The notes beneath the pieces were generated by a model. It was not told where the DNA came from, searched no databases, and was given only the letters and a program-made list of their open reading frames with translations. The translations under genes and the position numbers were made by a program. From Psychrobacter sp. ANT_WB68 (GTDB lineage: Bacteria; Pseudomonadota; Gammaproteobacteria; Pseudomonadales; Moraxellaceae), in the NCBI RefSeq assembly GCF_008369115.1, contig NZ_VOAZ01000001.1:434001-498000 (forward strand): a stretch of 64,000 nt of DNA, written 5' to 3'. Below, one piece after another: positions 46,361-55,499 of the stretch. Each line of letters starts with the position of its first letter. Positions within the stretch are counted from its first letter, which is position 1.

Positions 46361-46742
46361 TGTATTCTCCTAATGGGTTATTTTTATTGTTGGCATTATT
46401 TATTATAACTGGCCGCTTGATGGTACAAATTCATTTTTATCATCATAAAAGCTGACTTAATCATAAACCGCCTCATTGCTCAGTACCACCACGAAATGTT
46501 ACTGATCTCTAGTGAGATTGAGCAAATTTTTTTAACAATAAACTATTCAGCAAAATTTATCGCAGGTTCGTTATGAGCAGCCGCTAGAAAACTGCTAGAA
46601 TACACCGCCTCAAATTCTTGCTTGGTCACTTTTATAAAACCATGCATAAAAACAACCGATTAGACAATTTGATAAATATTTTTCAGCAATTCGTAAAAAG
46701 CCACACGTTAGATTAACCATAGATGATGCATAGGAGCAGGTA
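46361..46742. other. Divergent intergenic region DksA-like / pgk
   Basis: About 380 bases with the extended -10 of pgk (46593-46601) and a leader of about 135 nt. No gene seen. Confidence 0.45.
46593..46601 (+). promoter_or_regulatory. Extended -10 promoter of pgk
   Basis: TGCTAGAAT matches the extended -10 pattern TG-n-TAnnnT. No strong -35 is visible 17 bases upstream. Predicted start about 46608, leader about 135 nt. Confidence 0.5.
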
Positions 46743-47957
46743 ATGAATTTTTTGCGTATGAGTGAGCTGAGTTTAACGGATAAAGTGGTATTGATTCGTG
46801 AAGACTTAAATGTGCCTATTAAAGACGGTAAAGTCACCAGTGATGCTCGCCTGCAAGCCAGTTTGCCTACCATTAAAATGGCGCTAGAAAAAGGCGCGGC
46901 GGTGATCGTTTGCTCACACCTTGGTCGTCCAACTGAAGGTAGCCCTGAGTCGATCTACTCGCTAGCCCCAGTCGCTGACTATCTGAGTGATAAATTGGCC
47001 GCGCAATTATCAAAGCCCGTTAACCTAAGTAACGACTATCTTACTCAAGGTGTGGCGATCAAGGCAGGTGAGGTAGTATTGCTGGAAAACGTGCGCTTTA
47101 ATAAAGGCGAAAAGAAAAACGATGCGGATTTGGCGCAGAAATACGCTGATTTATGCGATGTATTCGTGATGGATGCATTTGGCACCGCCCACCGTGCGCA
47201 AGCATCAACAGAAGGCGTTACTCAAGCCATGCATCAAGCGGGAAAAACAGCTTGCGCTGGACCTTTATTGGCGGCTGAGCTTGATGCATTGAGTTTAGCG
47301 CTAGAAACCCCAGCACAGCCGATGTTGGCAATCGTTGGTGGCTCGAAAGTATCGACTAAACTAGAAGTACTACATAGCTTGGCTGAAGTATGTTCACAAA
47401 TTATCGTTGGTGGTGGTATTGCCAACACTTTCTTAGCAGCGCAAGGTCATAGCGTTGGCGCTTCTTTATATGAAGCAGACTTGGTTGAGACGGCTCGTGA
47501 TATTATGAGTAAAACTGAGATTTTATTGCCAGAATATGTGGTTGTCGCTGATAAAAACGATATTGATTTTGCGGACTTTACTGGCTCATTACAGCAAGCC
47601 ACTGCGACTATCAAATCTGTCGATGCGATTGGCGACACTGACATGATATTAGACATCGCCCCAGAGAGTGCTAAGAAATTGGCTGATGCCATCATCAATG
47701 CAAAGACCATCTTATGGAATGGTCCAGTCGGCGTTTTTGAAGTCGATGCTTTTGGTCAAGGTACGCAAATCGTGGCAAATGCGGTTAAAGACAGCCAAGG
47801 CTTCTCGATTGCTGGCGGCGGTGATACCTTAGCGGCGATTGATAAATATCAAGTGGCTGATGGGGTCAGCTACATGTCAACGGGTGGCGGGGCGTTCTTA
47901 GAATTTGTAGAAGGTAAAGTTTTGCCCGCAGTCGCTGCTCTACAGATTAGTGAGTAA
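46743..47957 (+). CDS. pgk: Phosphoglycerate kinase
   Basis: Glycolytic and gluconeogenic kinase interconverting 1,3-bisphosphoglycerate and 3-phosphoglycerate. Visible are [52 protein letters not shown] and the nucleotide loop WNGPVGVFE with the closing [10 protein letters not shown]. The length is 404 aa, normal for bacteria. AGGAG lies 6 bases before ATG 46743; a second ATG five codons in (MSELSL) is nearer the usual family start. It precedes fba with a lipoprotein gene inserted between them. Confidence 0.97.
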   Translation: MNFLRMSELSLTDKVVLIREDLNVPIKDGKVTSDARLQASLPTIKMALEKGAAVIVCSHLGRPTEGSPESIYSLAPVADYLSDKLAAQLSKPVNLSNDYLTQGVAIKAGEVVLLENVRFNKGEKKNDADLAQKYADLCDVFVMDAFGTAHRAQASTEGVTQAMHQAGKTACAGPLLAAELDALSLALETPAQPMLAIVGGSKVSTKLEVLHSLAEVCSQIIVGGGIANTFLAAQGHSVGASLYEADLVETARDIMSKTEILLPEYVVVADKNDIDFADFTGSLQQATATIKSVDAIGDTDMILDIAPESAKKLADAIINAKTILWNGPVGVFEVDAFGQGTQIVANAVKDSQGFSIAGGGDTLAAIDKYQVADGVSYMSTGGGAFLEFVEGKVLPAVAALQISE

Positions 47958-48216
47958 CGCCTTAACGATACTTAGTAGATGAGTAACATTAGCCGTACAA
48001 CCTAGCCCCAATATCTAAGGTAGGCTGTAACGATAATATTGTGGCTACTATTCTTATCTTATTGTTTTAAGTACGATAAGCAGGAATTGTCATTGATTAT
48101 TATTAAGTAGTAATTATTTGTTTCTATACTGAAAATTGTTATTGCATGTCTAATTTGCACTCTATAAAATAGCGCAAATCATGTATTTGACATGCTTTAT
48201 TTACGAGAGGTTTATT

Positions 48217-48603
48217 ATGTTAAAACGCCATTTGTTACTTGCTAGCGTACTTGCTGGTACTTTTGCAATCACGGCATGTAGCCAAGAAACACAAGATAAA
48301 ACGGCTGCTGCTGCTGATTCTGCTGCTGAAGACACTGCGGCCAATACTGAAGAAGCTGCTGCTAAAACTGAAGCTGCTGCTGCTGACGCTGAAGTCGCTG
48401 CACAAAATGTTGGTGCTGACATTGCAGATAATGCTGAAACAGCCGGTGCTAATGCTACGACTGCCCTAGAAAACACGGGTGAAGCGGTTGTGGTAGGCGC
48501 AAATGAAGCCGTTGCCAATACTGCTGGAGTGGTTGCCGATGGCGCATCTGCTGTTGAAGATAAAGCCAGTGAAAACGCAGTAGAAGCAGAGCAGCAGTAC
48601 TAA
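48217..48603 (+). CDS. Alanine-rich small lipoprotein
   Basis: 128-aa protein: lipoprotein signal with lipobox ITAC (Cys about residue 19), then a mature part made almost entirely of Ala, Glu, Asp, Thr, Asn and Val. It shows repeated short units such as AAAKTEAAAADAEVAA, ANATTALENTGEA and ANEAVANTAGVVADGA. It carries strong negative charge and helical, possibly coiled-coil, potential. This resembles LEA-like or entericidin-type envelope lipoproteins, but I do not recognise a family. GAGAGG precedes ATG 48217 by 7-8 bases. The longer frame from ATG 48181 is less likely. It sits between pgk and fba and has its own terminator. Confidence 0.8.
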   Translation: MLKRHLLLASVLAGTFAITACSQETQDKTAAAADSAAEDTAANTEEAAAKTEAAAADAEVAAQNVGADIADNAETAGANATTALENTGEAVVVGANEAVANTAGVVADGASAVEDKASENAVEAEQQY

Positions 48604-48692
48604 TTAATTGCTAAGCAGTTATATTACTTTAATAAATAACTTGCATTAATAGCGCTTTAATTAACAGCTATTTTATAAGCCCTCAAAATACT

Positions 48693-48724
48693 AAAAAAGC
48701 TTTGGTGATGACCAAGGCTTTTTG
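48693..48724 (+). terminator. Terminator of the Ala-rich lipoprotein gene
   Basis: AAAAAGCTTTGGT pairs with ACCAAGGCTTTTT with one wobble pair and a 4-base loop. Confidence 0.85.
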
Positions 48725-48915
48725 CGTTTTATAAATTCATCATTTATAGCATTCTTTTCGATTTGTTTTTTCTGTCCTATCAAATGTTATAAAAGCTTTA
48801 CTTTTTATTTTACTAGGCAAAAAGTAAAGCAAAATGAATAAGCGGTAAGCCTAAGCAGTTAAATCAATCAGCTCAAGAAATAGTCGCGCAACCGCTACGA
48901 AGCATGGGCAAAATT

Positions 48916-48924
48916 TGCTATAAT
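48916..48924 (+). promoter_or_regulatory. Extended -10 promoter of fba
   Basis: TGCTATAAT is a perfect extended -10 element. The -35 is poor, as usual for this class. Predicted start near 48931. Confidence 0.65.
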
Positions 48925-49080
48925 CAGCGCGTGATGAATACTAGCAAAAATCCTGCATTTTTATTGCTTGTTCTATAACGTCGTAACTACCCTTAATATA
49001 GTGTGACAGCGATTATAGGGCAATTGCTACCCTCTATCATTTACAAGCATTTATTTTAAAATCTAATCAGAGAGCGTCTT

Positions 49081-50118
49081 ATGGCCTTAATATCTTTACG
49101 TCAACTTTTGGATCATGCCGCTGAACACAGCTATGGTGTCCCTGCCTTTAACGTCAATAACTTAGAGCAGATGCGTGCCATCATGATGGCAGCCGACGCC
49201 TGTGACTCACCTGTCATCGTTCAAGCCAGTGCTGGTGCACGTAGTTATGCAGGATCCGCGTTTTTACGTCATCTGATTATTGCTGCTATCGAAGAGTGGC
49301 CGCATATTCCAGTGGTGATGCATCAAGATCATGGTATGTCACCTGCTATCTGCCAGCGCTCAATTCAGCTTGGCTTCTCATCAGTGATGATGGACGGCTC
49401 GCTCGGTGAAGATGGTAAAACGCCCATGGACTATGACTATAATGCTAGCGTGACTCGCGAAGTGGTCAAAATGGCACACGCGTGTGGCGTCTCTGTAGAA
49501 GGCGAGATTGGTTGTTTGGGTAGTCTTGAGACCGGTATGGCAGGCGAAGAAGATGGTTCTGGCGCAGAGGGTGTATTAGACCACGAGCAGCTATTGACCA
49601 GTGCTGATGAAGCTGAGCAGTTCGTTAAAGATACCAATGTTGATGCGTTGGCCATTGCTATCGGTACCAGTCATGGTGCTTATAAATTCACGCGTCCACC
49701 GACAGGTGATATCTTATCAATTGAGCGCGTAAAAGAGATTCATGCTCGTATTCCTAACACCCATCTGGTCATGCATGGCTCATCATCAGTGCCGCAAGAA
49801 TGGCTCAAAGTCATCAATGAAAACGGTGGTAACATCGGTGAGACTTATGGTGTGCCCGTTGAGCAAATCGTTGAAGCGATTAAGCATGGCGTACGTAAGG
49901 TAAATATCGATACCGATTTACGTTTGGCATCGACGGGCGCAATCCGTAAATTCCTTACAGAAAACCCAAGCGAATTTGATCCACGTAAATACTTTAAAGC
50001 TTCTATGGTAGCGATGTCAGATATCTGTACCAATCGCTTTGAGGCTTTTGGTTCAGCAGGTCAAGCACACAAGATTCGTCCAATCAGTCTTGAAGGTATG
50101 GTCGATTTTTATAAATAA
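49081..50118 (+). CDS. fba: Fructose-bisphosphate aldolase, class II
   Basis: Zinc-dependent aldolase of glycolysis and gluconeogenesis. Class II features: [21 protein letters not shown] (metal His), [29 protein letters not shown] and [12 protein letters not shown] with further metal His. The 345-aa length and the pattern [20 protein letters not shown] place it in the Calvin-cycle (type B) subgroup of class II enzymes. It is read from its own promoter downstream of pgk. Confidence 0.96.
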   Translation: MALISLRQLLDHAAEHSYGVPAFNVNNLEQMRAIMMAADACDSPVIVQASAGARSYAGSAFLRHLIIAAIEEWPHIPVVMHQDHGMSPAICQRSIQLGFSSVMMDGSLGEDGKTPMDYDYNASVTREVVKMAHACGVSVEGEIGCLGSLETGMAGEEDGSGAEGVLDHEQLLTSADEAEQFVKDTNVDALAIAIGTSHGAYKFTRPPTGDILSIERVKEIHARIPNTHLVMHGSSSVPQEWLKVINENGGNIGETYGVPVEQIVEAIKHGVRKVNIDTDLRLASTGAIRKFLTENPSEFDPRKYFKASMVAMSDICTNRFEAFGSAGQAHKIRPISLEGMVDFYK

Positions 50119-50233
50119 GCTTGTCGGCAGGATATGCTTATTTAATGATAGTAGAGCCGCTTATTTTTATCGCAGGTTCTATAAGTAGTTTCTATATTTA
50201 TATTTTATATTTAGTTTCTATAAAAGGTGGTGG

Positions 50234-50860
50234 ATGATGATAGGATTGATTAGCGGACAGGTGCAGTATTTGATGGCACCGACTGCCTGTGTCATGACCA
50301 CCTCTGGTGTTGGCTACGATATAGAGCTACCGCTACCGTCATTTTGCCATTTGCGTCTCAACGAGCAGGCGAGCATTTGGACGCACTTTCATGTGCGTGA
50401 AGATGCGCAGCTGCTTTATGGCTTTATCGATCGTAAAGAGCGTGATGTCTTTCGCCAGTTGATTAAGATTAATGGCGTTGGCGCAAAAATGGCGCTGGCG
50501 ATGTTATCGGCGATGTCAGCTGCTGAGCTAAAGATGCATGTCGAGCAAGAGTCAGAAACTGCATTGACACGTATCCCAGGCATCGGTAAAAAAACGGCGC
50601 AGCGTTTATTGATTGAGCTAAAAGACAAGCTGAAAAATATCGAAGTTGATAACAGTAATTTAGAATTTGCGATTCAGCCTGCGCCCGTTTCTGCCGAAGG
50701 CAGTATCGTCGCTGAGGTGGAAGGTGCGTTGATTAGCTTGGGCTATAAAGAAAGAGAAGCGCAGCAAGCCATTAAAGCTGCTAAGAGTAATGGCGATACG
50801 TTTGCAGATACACAGAGCTTGTTAAAAGCTACCCTGAAGCAGTTTCAAAGTTTTAAGTAA
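50234..50860 (+). CDS. ruvA: Holliday junction branch migration protein RuvA
   Basis: Tetrameric junction-binding subunit for RuvB. Visible are MIGLISGQV at the start, the acidic-pin and HhH motifs (LIKINGVGAKMALAMLS, LTRIPGIGKKTAQRLLIELKDKL) and the C-terminal RuvB-contact domain (ALISLGYKEREAQQAI). The start is ATG 50234 or, one codon later, 50237, which fits the family start better; AAAGGTGG is upstream of both. It is 207-208 aa, as expected. A hairpin at 50899-50930 separates it from ruvB, which is unusual, since the two genes are normally tightly coupled. Confidence 0.96.
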   Translation: MMIGLISGQVQYLMAPTACVMTTSGVGYDIELPLPSFCHLRLNEQASIWTHFHVREDAQLLYGFIDRKERDVFRQLIKINGVGAKMALAMLSAMSAAELKMHVEQESETALTRIPGIGKKTAQRLLIELKDKLKNIEVDNSNLEFAIQPAPVSAEGSIVAEVEGALISLGYKEREAQQAIKAAKSNGDTFADTQSLLKATLKQFQSFK

Positions 50861-50898
50861 CGGTATTTTTATAACAAAGCAGTGATTAAAAAGTGAAT

Positions 50899-50930
50899 AA
50901 AAATAAGCGACATTAGATGTCGCTTATTTT
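50899..50930 (+). terminator. Terminator between ruvA and ruvB
   Basis: AAATAAGCGACAT and ATGTCGCTTATTT form a perfect 13-bp stem with a 3-base loop, followed by TTCGTTTT. It suggests ruvB is at least partly expressed on its own. Confidence 0.8.
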
Positions 50931-51028
50931 CGTTTTAGGCGGTGCTTAATGATGTTTCGCATGACTTATGCGTGGCGTTTGGTTATGCTATTTATTACTT
51001 AATCTTTTAAAATAATGATTTAAATATA

Positions 51029-52024
51029 ATGATAAAACCTATGATGCAAGATCGTTTGATTAATCCGCTCGAAGGCGATGGTGATGCGCCTGATTCTAAT
51101 ATTCGACCGGCATTATTGGCTGAATATATTGGTCAGCCAGCGGTACGTGAGCAGATGGAAGTCTTTATTGGTGCAGCACGCGGTCGGGGCGAGGCATTAG
51201 ACCATACGCTGATTTTTGGCCCACCAGGCTTGGGTAAAACCACCCTTGCTAATATCATTGCTCGTGAGATGGGTGGTAACCTGCGTTCTACCTCAGGGCC
51301 TGTGCTTGAGCGCCCAGGTGATTTGGCAGCCATGTTGACCAATCTAGAAGAGGGTGATGTACTCTTTATCGATGAAATCCATCGGTTGAGTTCGGTCATT
51401 GAAGAGATATTGTATCCAGCGATGGAAGATTTTCAGCTCGATATTATGATTGGTGAAGGGCCAGCGGCGCGTTCTATCAAGCTTGATTTACCGCCCTTTA
51501 CCTTGGTTGCGGCAACCACGCGAGCAGGGCTGCTGACTTCGCCATTACGTGATCGTTTTGGTATCGTACAGCGGCTAGAGTTTTATAATATTGCTGACCT
51601 GACAACGATTGTTAGCCGTGCCGCACGCTTGATGCGTGTACCGATGAGTGAAGATGGCGCGGTGGAAATTGCTCGCCGTGCGCGTGGTACGCCAAGGATT
51701 GCCAATCGTTTATTACGCCGTGTGCGCGATTATGCTGAAGTGAGAGGTGATGGTAGTATCAATGGAGCGATTGCGGGCAGTGCGCTAGATATGTTGGCAG
51801 TTGATAGACGTGGTCTGGATCACTTGGACAGACGTTATATTGAGATATTGCATGAGCGTTTTGATGGTGGTCCTGCAGGTGTTGAAGCAGTAGCGGCAGC
51901 GATGGCTGAAGATAGAGGTACGCTTGAGGACGTGATTGAGCCGTACTTGATTCAACAAGGTTATGTGCTGCGTACTGCACGTGGTCGTGTATTGACCCAG
52001 ATGGCGATTGATCAGATGTTATAG
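51029..52024 (+). CDS. ruvB: Holliday junction ATP-dependent helicase RuvB
   Basis: AAA+ motor that drives branch migration on RuvA-bound junctions. Walker [12 protein letters not shown], Walker [11 protein letters not shown], sensor 1 [18 protein letters not shown], and the C-terminal winged helix with [18 protein letters not shown] are all present. Length 331 aa. Three in-frame ATGs lie close together (51029, 51041, 51044) without a clear ribosome binding site, so the start may be four or five codons downstream. Confidence 0.96.
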   Translation: MIKPMMQDRLINPLEGDGDAPDSNIRPALLAEYIGQPAVREQMEVFIGAARGRGEALDHTLIFGPPGLGKTTLANIIAREMGGNLRSTSGPVLERPGDLAAMLTNLEEGDVLFIDEIHRLSSVIEEILYPAMEDFQLDIMIGEGPAARSIKLDLPPFTLVAATTRAGLLTSPLRDRFGIVQRLEFYNIADLTTIVSRAARLMRVPMSEDGAVEIARRARGTPRIANRLLRRVRDYAEVRGDGSINGAIAGSALDMLAVDRRGLDHLDRRYIEILHERFDGGPAGVEAVAAAMAEDRGTLEDVIEPYLIQQGYVLRTARGRVLTQMAIDQML

Positions 52025-52051
52025 TGTTAAAAACTAACATAGCAAACATAA

Positions 52052-52099
52052 AAAATGCGTCTACGTTTAATTGAAAAGTTAAAGGTAGGCGCATTTTTA
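52052..52099. terminator. Terminator between convergent ruvB and the D-lactate dehydrogenase gene
   Basis: AAAATGCGTCTAC pairs with GTAGGCGCATTTT with one wobble. Inside, TTTAA pairs with TTAAA. A and T runs flank it, so it can serve both strands. Confidence 0.85.
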
Positions 52100-52130
52100 T
52101 TGCTATAAAGCTTTCTATTGCTGAACATTG

Positions 52131-53567
52131 TTAATGTTTAGATACAGTCTCAGGCCATATTTTCCCTGGATTTAAAATATTTTTTGGATCAAGTGCTGAT
52201 TTAATCGCTTGCATCATCACCAAAGCATTACCGTGCTCTTGCTGCATATATTTTTGCTTGCCTTGTCCAATACCATGTTCACCCGTACAAGTACCATCCA
52301 TCTCAATAGCACGCATGGCAAGGCGGCTGATGATACCGTCAGCTGTGGCGACTTCTTCAGGATTGTTGGTATCGACCAATAATAAAACATGAAAATTACC
52401 ATCGCCTACGTGACCGACGATAGGTCCAATCATACCAGAAGCTTCGATGTCTTTTGCTGTCTCACTGACGCATTCTGCTAAGCGTGAAATGGGCACGCAG
52501 GCATCAGTGGATAAAGCACTGGCTTCAGGTCTGAGAGCGGAGCTGGCATGATAAGCGTTATGCCGTGCTTGCCACAGACGTTTGCGCTCGGCTTCATTGG
52601 TGTCCCAAGCAAAGTCGCGACCACCAAACTCTTCTATGATATCGGTAAAGATTTGCGCTTGCTCAGCGACGCTGGCTTCTGTGCCATGAAACTCGATAAA
52701 CAACGTTGGCATCTCAAGCAAATCAAGATTGTCATATTGATTACAAGCTTTAATTTGCATGGCATCAAGTAGTTCAATACGCGCGATAGGTAAGCACATT
52801 TGAATGGTTAGCATCACTGCCTGACAGGCATCTTCGATAGTCGGAAAATGACAAATGCCACTGCCGATACATTCGCTAATCCCAAATAATTTGAGTGTGA
52901 CCTCGGTGACGATACCAAGCGTACCCTCTGAGCCTACCATTAACCGTGTCAAATCATAACCAGCGGCAGATTTTTTGGCACGTGTACCCGTGCGGACAAT
53001 GTCTCCGCTGGCGGTGACGACTTCAAGTGCGAGTACCACATCTTTCATGGTGCCATAGCGTACGGCGTTGGTACCTGATGCGCGAGTAGCGACCATACCG
53101 CCGATACTGGCATTGGCACCAGGATCTATGGGAAAAAACAATCCTGTATCGCGTAAATAGTGATTGAGCTGTTCACGCGTGACCCCAGGTTGTACGGTTA
53201 CCGTCAGGTCTTCATTGTTAACCTGCAAAATGGCATCCATAGCATGCATATCAATACACAGTCCGCCATAAGGCGCGTTTAATTGACCTTCTAAAGATGA
53301 ACCAATACCAAAGGCAATCACTGGCGTTTCATATTCATTGCAAATTTTAACGGCAGCAGCGACCTCATCTTTGTTTTGTACTGTCAAAACTGCATCTGGT
53401 GGCTGATTGGCCAACCAAGTCATCGTATGACCATGCTGCTCACGTACGGTTTGATTAAGACTGAGTTGTTTGCCGAAGCGTGTTTGCAAAGCCGCAATGG
53501 CGTCACTATGATCTGGCTTTATGGAATGATGAGGCTGAACAGGCGACGTAGCTGATACGGTCGACAT
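52131..53567 (-). CDS. D-lactate dehydrogenase (cytochrome)-type FAD-linked oxidase
   Basis: FAD-dependent 2-hydroxyacid dehydrogenase of the GlcD/Dld type, giving pyruvate from D-lactate and passing electrons to the respiratory chain. PCMH-type FAD domain: PVIAFGIGSSLEGQLNAPYGG, then PIDPGANASIGGMVATRASG, KKSAAGYDLTRLMVGSEGTLGI. The C-terminal domain contains GHVGDGNFHVLLL and TCTGEHGIGQGKQKYM with the metal/substrate His residues. 478 aa from ATG 53567, which has GGAG 8 bases upstream; the ATG at 53582 has none. Glycolate oxidase GlcD is the alternative, but glcE/glcF are not adjacent. Confidence 0.87.
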   Translation of the reverse strand: MSTVSATSPVQPHHSIKPDHSDAIAALQTRFGKQLSLNQTVREQHGHTMTWLANQPPDAVLTVQNKDEVAAAVKICNEYETPVIAFGIGSSLEGQLNAPYGGLCIDMHAMDAILQVNNEDLTVTVQPGVTREQLNHYLRDTGLFFPIDPGANASIGGMVATRASGTNAVRYGTMKDVVLALEVVTASGDIVRTGTRAKKSAAGYDLTRLMVGSEGTLGIVTEVTLKLFGISECIGSGICHFPTIEDACQAVMLTIQMCLPIARIELLDAMQIKACNQYDNLDLLEMPTLFIEFHGTEASVAEQAQIFTDIIEEFGGRDFAWDTNEAERKRLWQARHNAYHASSALRPEASALSTDACVPISRLAECVSETAKDIEASGMIGPIVGHVGDGNFHVLLLVDTNNPEEVATADGIISRLAMRAIEMDGTCTGEHGIGQGKQKYMQQEHGNALVMMQAIKSALDPKNILNPGKIWPETVSKH

Positions 53568-53632
53568 AGATGAATTCTCCATATAAAACGTGTTTTTAAC
53601 TGAGTAAACGCTATCAAATAAGATAAAAAATT

Positions 53633-53687
53633 AAGCTCTTAGTCATTTTGATTGCTCTTTAACAACAATTAAAATGACTGAGAGCTT
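53633..53687. repeat. 22-bp inverted repeat (hairpin) between ubiB and the D-lactate dehydrogenase gene
   Basis: Arms 53633-53654 and 53666-53687, separated by 11 bases, pair over 22 positions with two wobble pairs on the plus-strand RNA (A-C mismatches on the minus strand). On the minus strand, AATTTTTTATC follows the hairpin, so it may terminate ubiB. Its arms are much longer than those of the usual terminators in the window. Confidence 0.8.
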
Positions 53688-53752
53688 ATTAAATTAAGAT
53701 TTAAATTTTATAACTATTAACGAGTATTCATTGCCATTAAAAAACCAGTAAT

Positions 53753-55411
53753 CTAGGCTAGAACCCGCCAAATAACGACAAGAATAGCTAATAGGTAAAA
53801 GATAGGCGCAAACCAACCAACCTGTGTAGCGATAGCAATGAACACGGCAAACCCTGAAAGCGCTAGCCAATCACGGCGACGGTCATTGAGCATATCGGCG
53901 CGAATCTGCTGTATTTCTCGCAGTTGGCTGTCTTGGCGCGATCCTTGTGAAGCAAGGCTTTGTAAACTCTGATCTAGTAGCTTAGGAATATCAGTCGTTG
54001 ATAATAGAATCTCTGGCAACTGCTGACGCAAATGTTGCAAATTACGCATCGGATCGAGCTGCTCTTTAATCCAGCTGCTTAGGATGGGCTTGGCAAGTGA
54101 CCAGATATCAAGATCAGGATATAAATCGCGACCGAGTCCTTCCACATGCACCAGAGTTTTAAGTAGTAGCATTAATTGCGGTGGAATACTCATATGATGG
54201 CGGCGAGCGATATCTAAAATCTGCATTAAGACACCAGCAAAGTCGATATCGTTAATAGATTTTTGCAGCATCGGACCGACGGTACGTTTCATATCGCGCA
54301 TCAAGGCATGCTTATCGGTATTGGGCGGTATCCATCCAGCACGGCTGACGATATCAACCATCGCCGTAAAGTTGTTATTCATCACCGCCAACAGCATGCG
54401 CGCGACGATAAGCTGGTCGTCTTTTGATAACGTACCCATGATGGCGCAATCAAGCCCGATATAGCGTGGTTCATGACCTAGGTCAACCGCTGCCATATCT
54501 GCAGTGAGGGTTTTGACTGGTGGCGTCTCTACAAAGACATTACCCGGGTGCATATCGGCATGGAAGAAATTATCGCGAAATACTTGGGTAAAAAATATCG
54601 TTAAGCCTTTTTCTGCCAGTGCCGCACGGTCATAACCCAGTTGATCAAAGACTTCAACCTGCGAAATAGGAACGCCTTGGATACGCTCCATAACCATCAC
54701 GTTTTTAGCTGCATCATAGACTTCAGGTACATACATCAGTGCTGAACCCAAAAAGTTATTGCGCATCTGGGTGGTATTGTCTGCCTCTAACGTCAAATCC
54801 AATTCATTGAGCATGACTTGGCGATAATCTTCGACAATATCGACGATATGTATGGCACGTGCTGCTTCGATACGCGCCGATGCCCAATTGGCAAGCTCAC
54901 GCAGTAGTTCAAAGTCTGCAACGATGGTGGCGCGAATATCAGGGCGAACCACCTTTACCACCACCTCACGCCCATCATGCAAGGCGGCCGTATGTACTTG
55001 GGCAATAGAAGCAGCCGCTAAAGGTTTGACGTCAAAACGCGCAAACAAAGTCGCAATAGATTGACCAAGTCCGTGCTTGGGGTCTTGAATTTGGGCAATG
55101 GCAACATCAGAGTCGAAAGGTTTGACCTTATCTTGTAGCTGCACCAATTGCTGGATAATCTCAGGCGGCACCAAATCACGGCGCGTCGAGAGCAATTGTC
55201 CAAGCTTTAAGAACAGCGTACCCATGTCCTCAAGCGCATACTTTATAGCATTTGATTGGTGTTTTTTACCCCACGCGGCTGGATGCAAACGGATTAAACG
55301 CGCCAAAGGTTGTAGCTGCGGCGCTTCTTCGACAGACAGATGTGTATCAATGCGATAAGCGGCGGCAATACGCCAAAGTTCAAGTAAACGGGCGCGATGA
55401 GATAATAGCAT
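53753..55411 (-). CDS. ubiB: Ubiquinone biosynthesis regulatory protein UbiB
   Basis: Atypical protein-kinase-like ATPase of the ABC1/ADCK family that supports the Ubi complex and quinone extraction from the membrane. KxGQ motif in LGTLFLKLGQLLSTRRDLVPP, the Ala-rich loop FDVKPLAAASIAQVHTA, VVKVVRPDIR with the catalytic Lys, and NFFHADMHPGNVF and LDCAIMGTLS in the active site. Two C-terminal hydrophobic helices (residues about 505-548) anchor it. 552 aa from ATG 55411; a TTG at 55438 is less likely. It follows ubiJ by about 90 bases containing a long perfect hairpin. Confidence 0.94.
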   Translation of the reverse strand: MLLSHRARLLELWRIAAAYRIDTHLSVEEAPQLQPLARLIRLHPAAWGKKHQSNAIKYALEDMGTLFLKLGQLLSTRRDLVPPEIIQQLVQLQDKVKPFDSDVAIAQIQDPKHGLGQSIATLFARFDVKPLAAASIAQVHTAALHDGREVVVKVVRPDIRATIVADFELLRELANWASARIEAARAIHIVDIVEDYRQVMLNELDLTLEADNTTQMRNNFLGSALMYVPEVYDAAKNVMVMERIQGVPISQVEVFDQLGYDRAALAEKGLTIFFTQVFRDNFFHADMHPGNVFVETPPVKTLTADMAAVDLGHEPRYIGLDCAIMGTLSKDDQLIVARMLLAVMNNNFTAMVDIVSRAGWIPPNTDKHALMRDMKRTVGPMLQKSINDIDFAGVLMQILDIARRHHMSIPPQLMLLLKTLVHVEGLGRDLYPDLDIWSLAKPILSSWIKEQLDPMRNLQHLRQQLPEILLSTTDIPKLLDQSLQSLASQGSRQDSQLREIQQIRADMLNDRRRDWLALSGFAVFIAIATQVGWFAPIFYLLAILVVIWRVLA

Positions 55412-55446
55412 GGGATATAAGTACTCTAAAAAATTCAAAAATAGGG

Positions 55447-55495
55447 TAGACGTTATGATTGTTTATAAGTCGTGCTTAAACAATCATAACGTCTA
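55447..55495. repeat. 19-bp perfect inverted repeat between ubiJ and ubiB
   Basis: Arms 55447-55465 and 55477-55495 are exact reverse complements of 19 bases, separated by 11 bases. The hairpin begins 4 bases after the ubiJ stop and ends about 35 bases before the ubiB ATG. Minus-strand sequence after it is CCCTATTTTTG, a moderate U-run. It may act as a terminator/attenuator or RNA-stability element within the operon. Confidence 0.9.
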
Positions 55496-55499
55496 CTTA

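Larger units (their letters stand above)
48604..49080. other. Intergenic region lipoprotein gene / fba
   Basis: Holds the lipoprotein terminator (48693-48724), then A/T-rich sequence, then the extended -10 promoter of fba at 48916-48924 and a leader of about 150 nt. No gene seen. Confidence 0.5.

Noticed and set aside
48201..48518. Ala/Ser/Val-rich minus-strand frame of 105 codons
   Set aside because: It is the exact antisense of the Ala-rich lipoprotein gene; GCT/GCA-type codons leave the opposite strand open. No ribosome binding site or family match.
53568..53582. Start of the D-lactate dehydrogenase at ATG 53582
   Set aside because: No ribosome binding site is present; GGAG lies at the right distance before ATG 53567.
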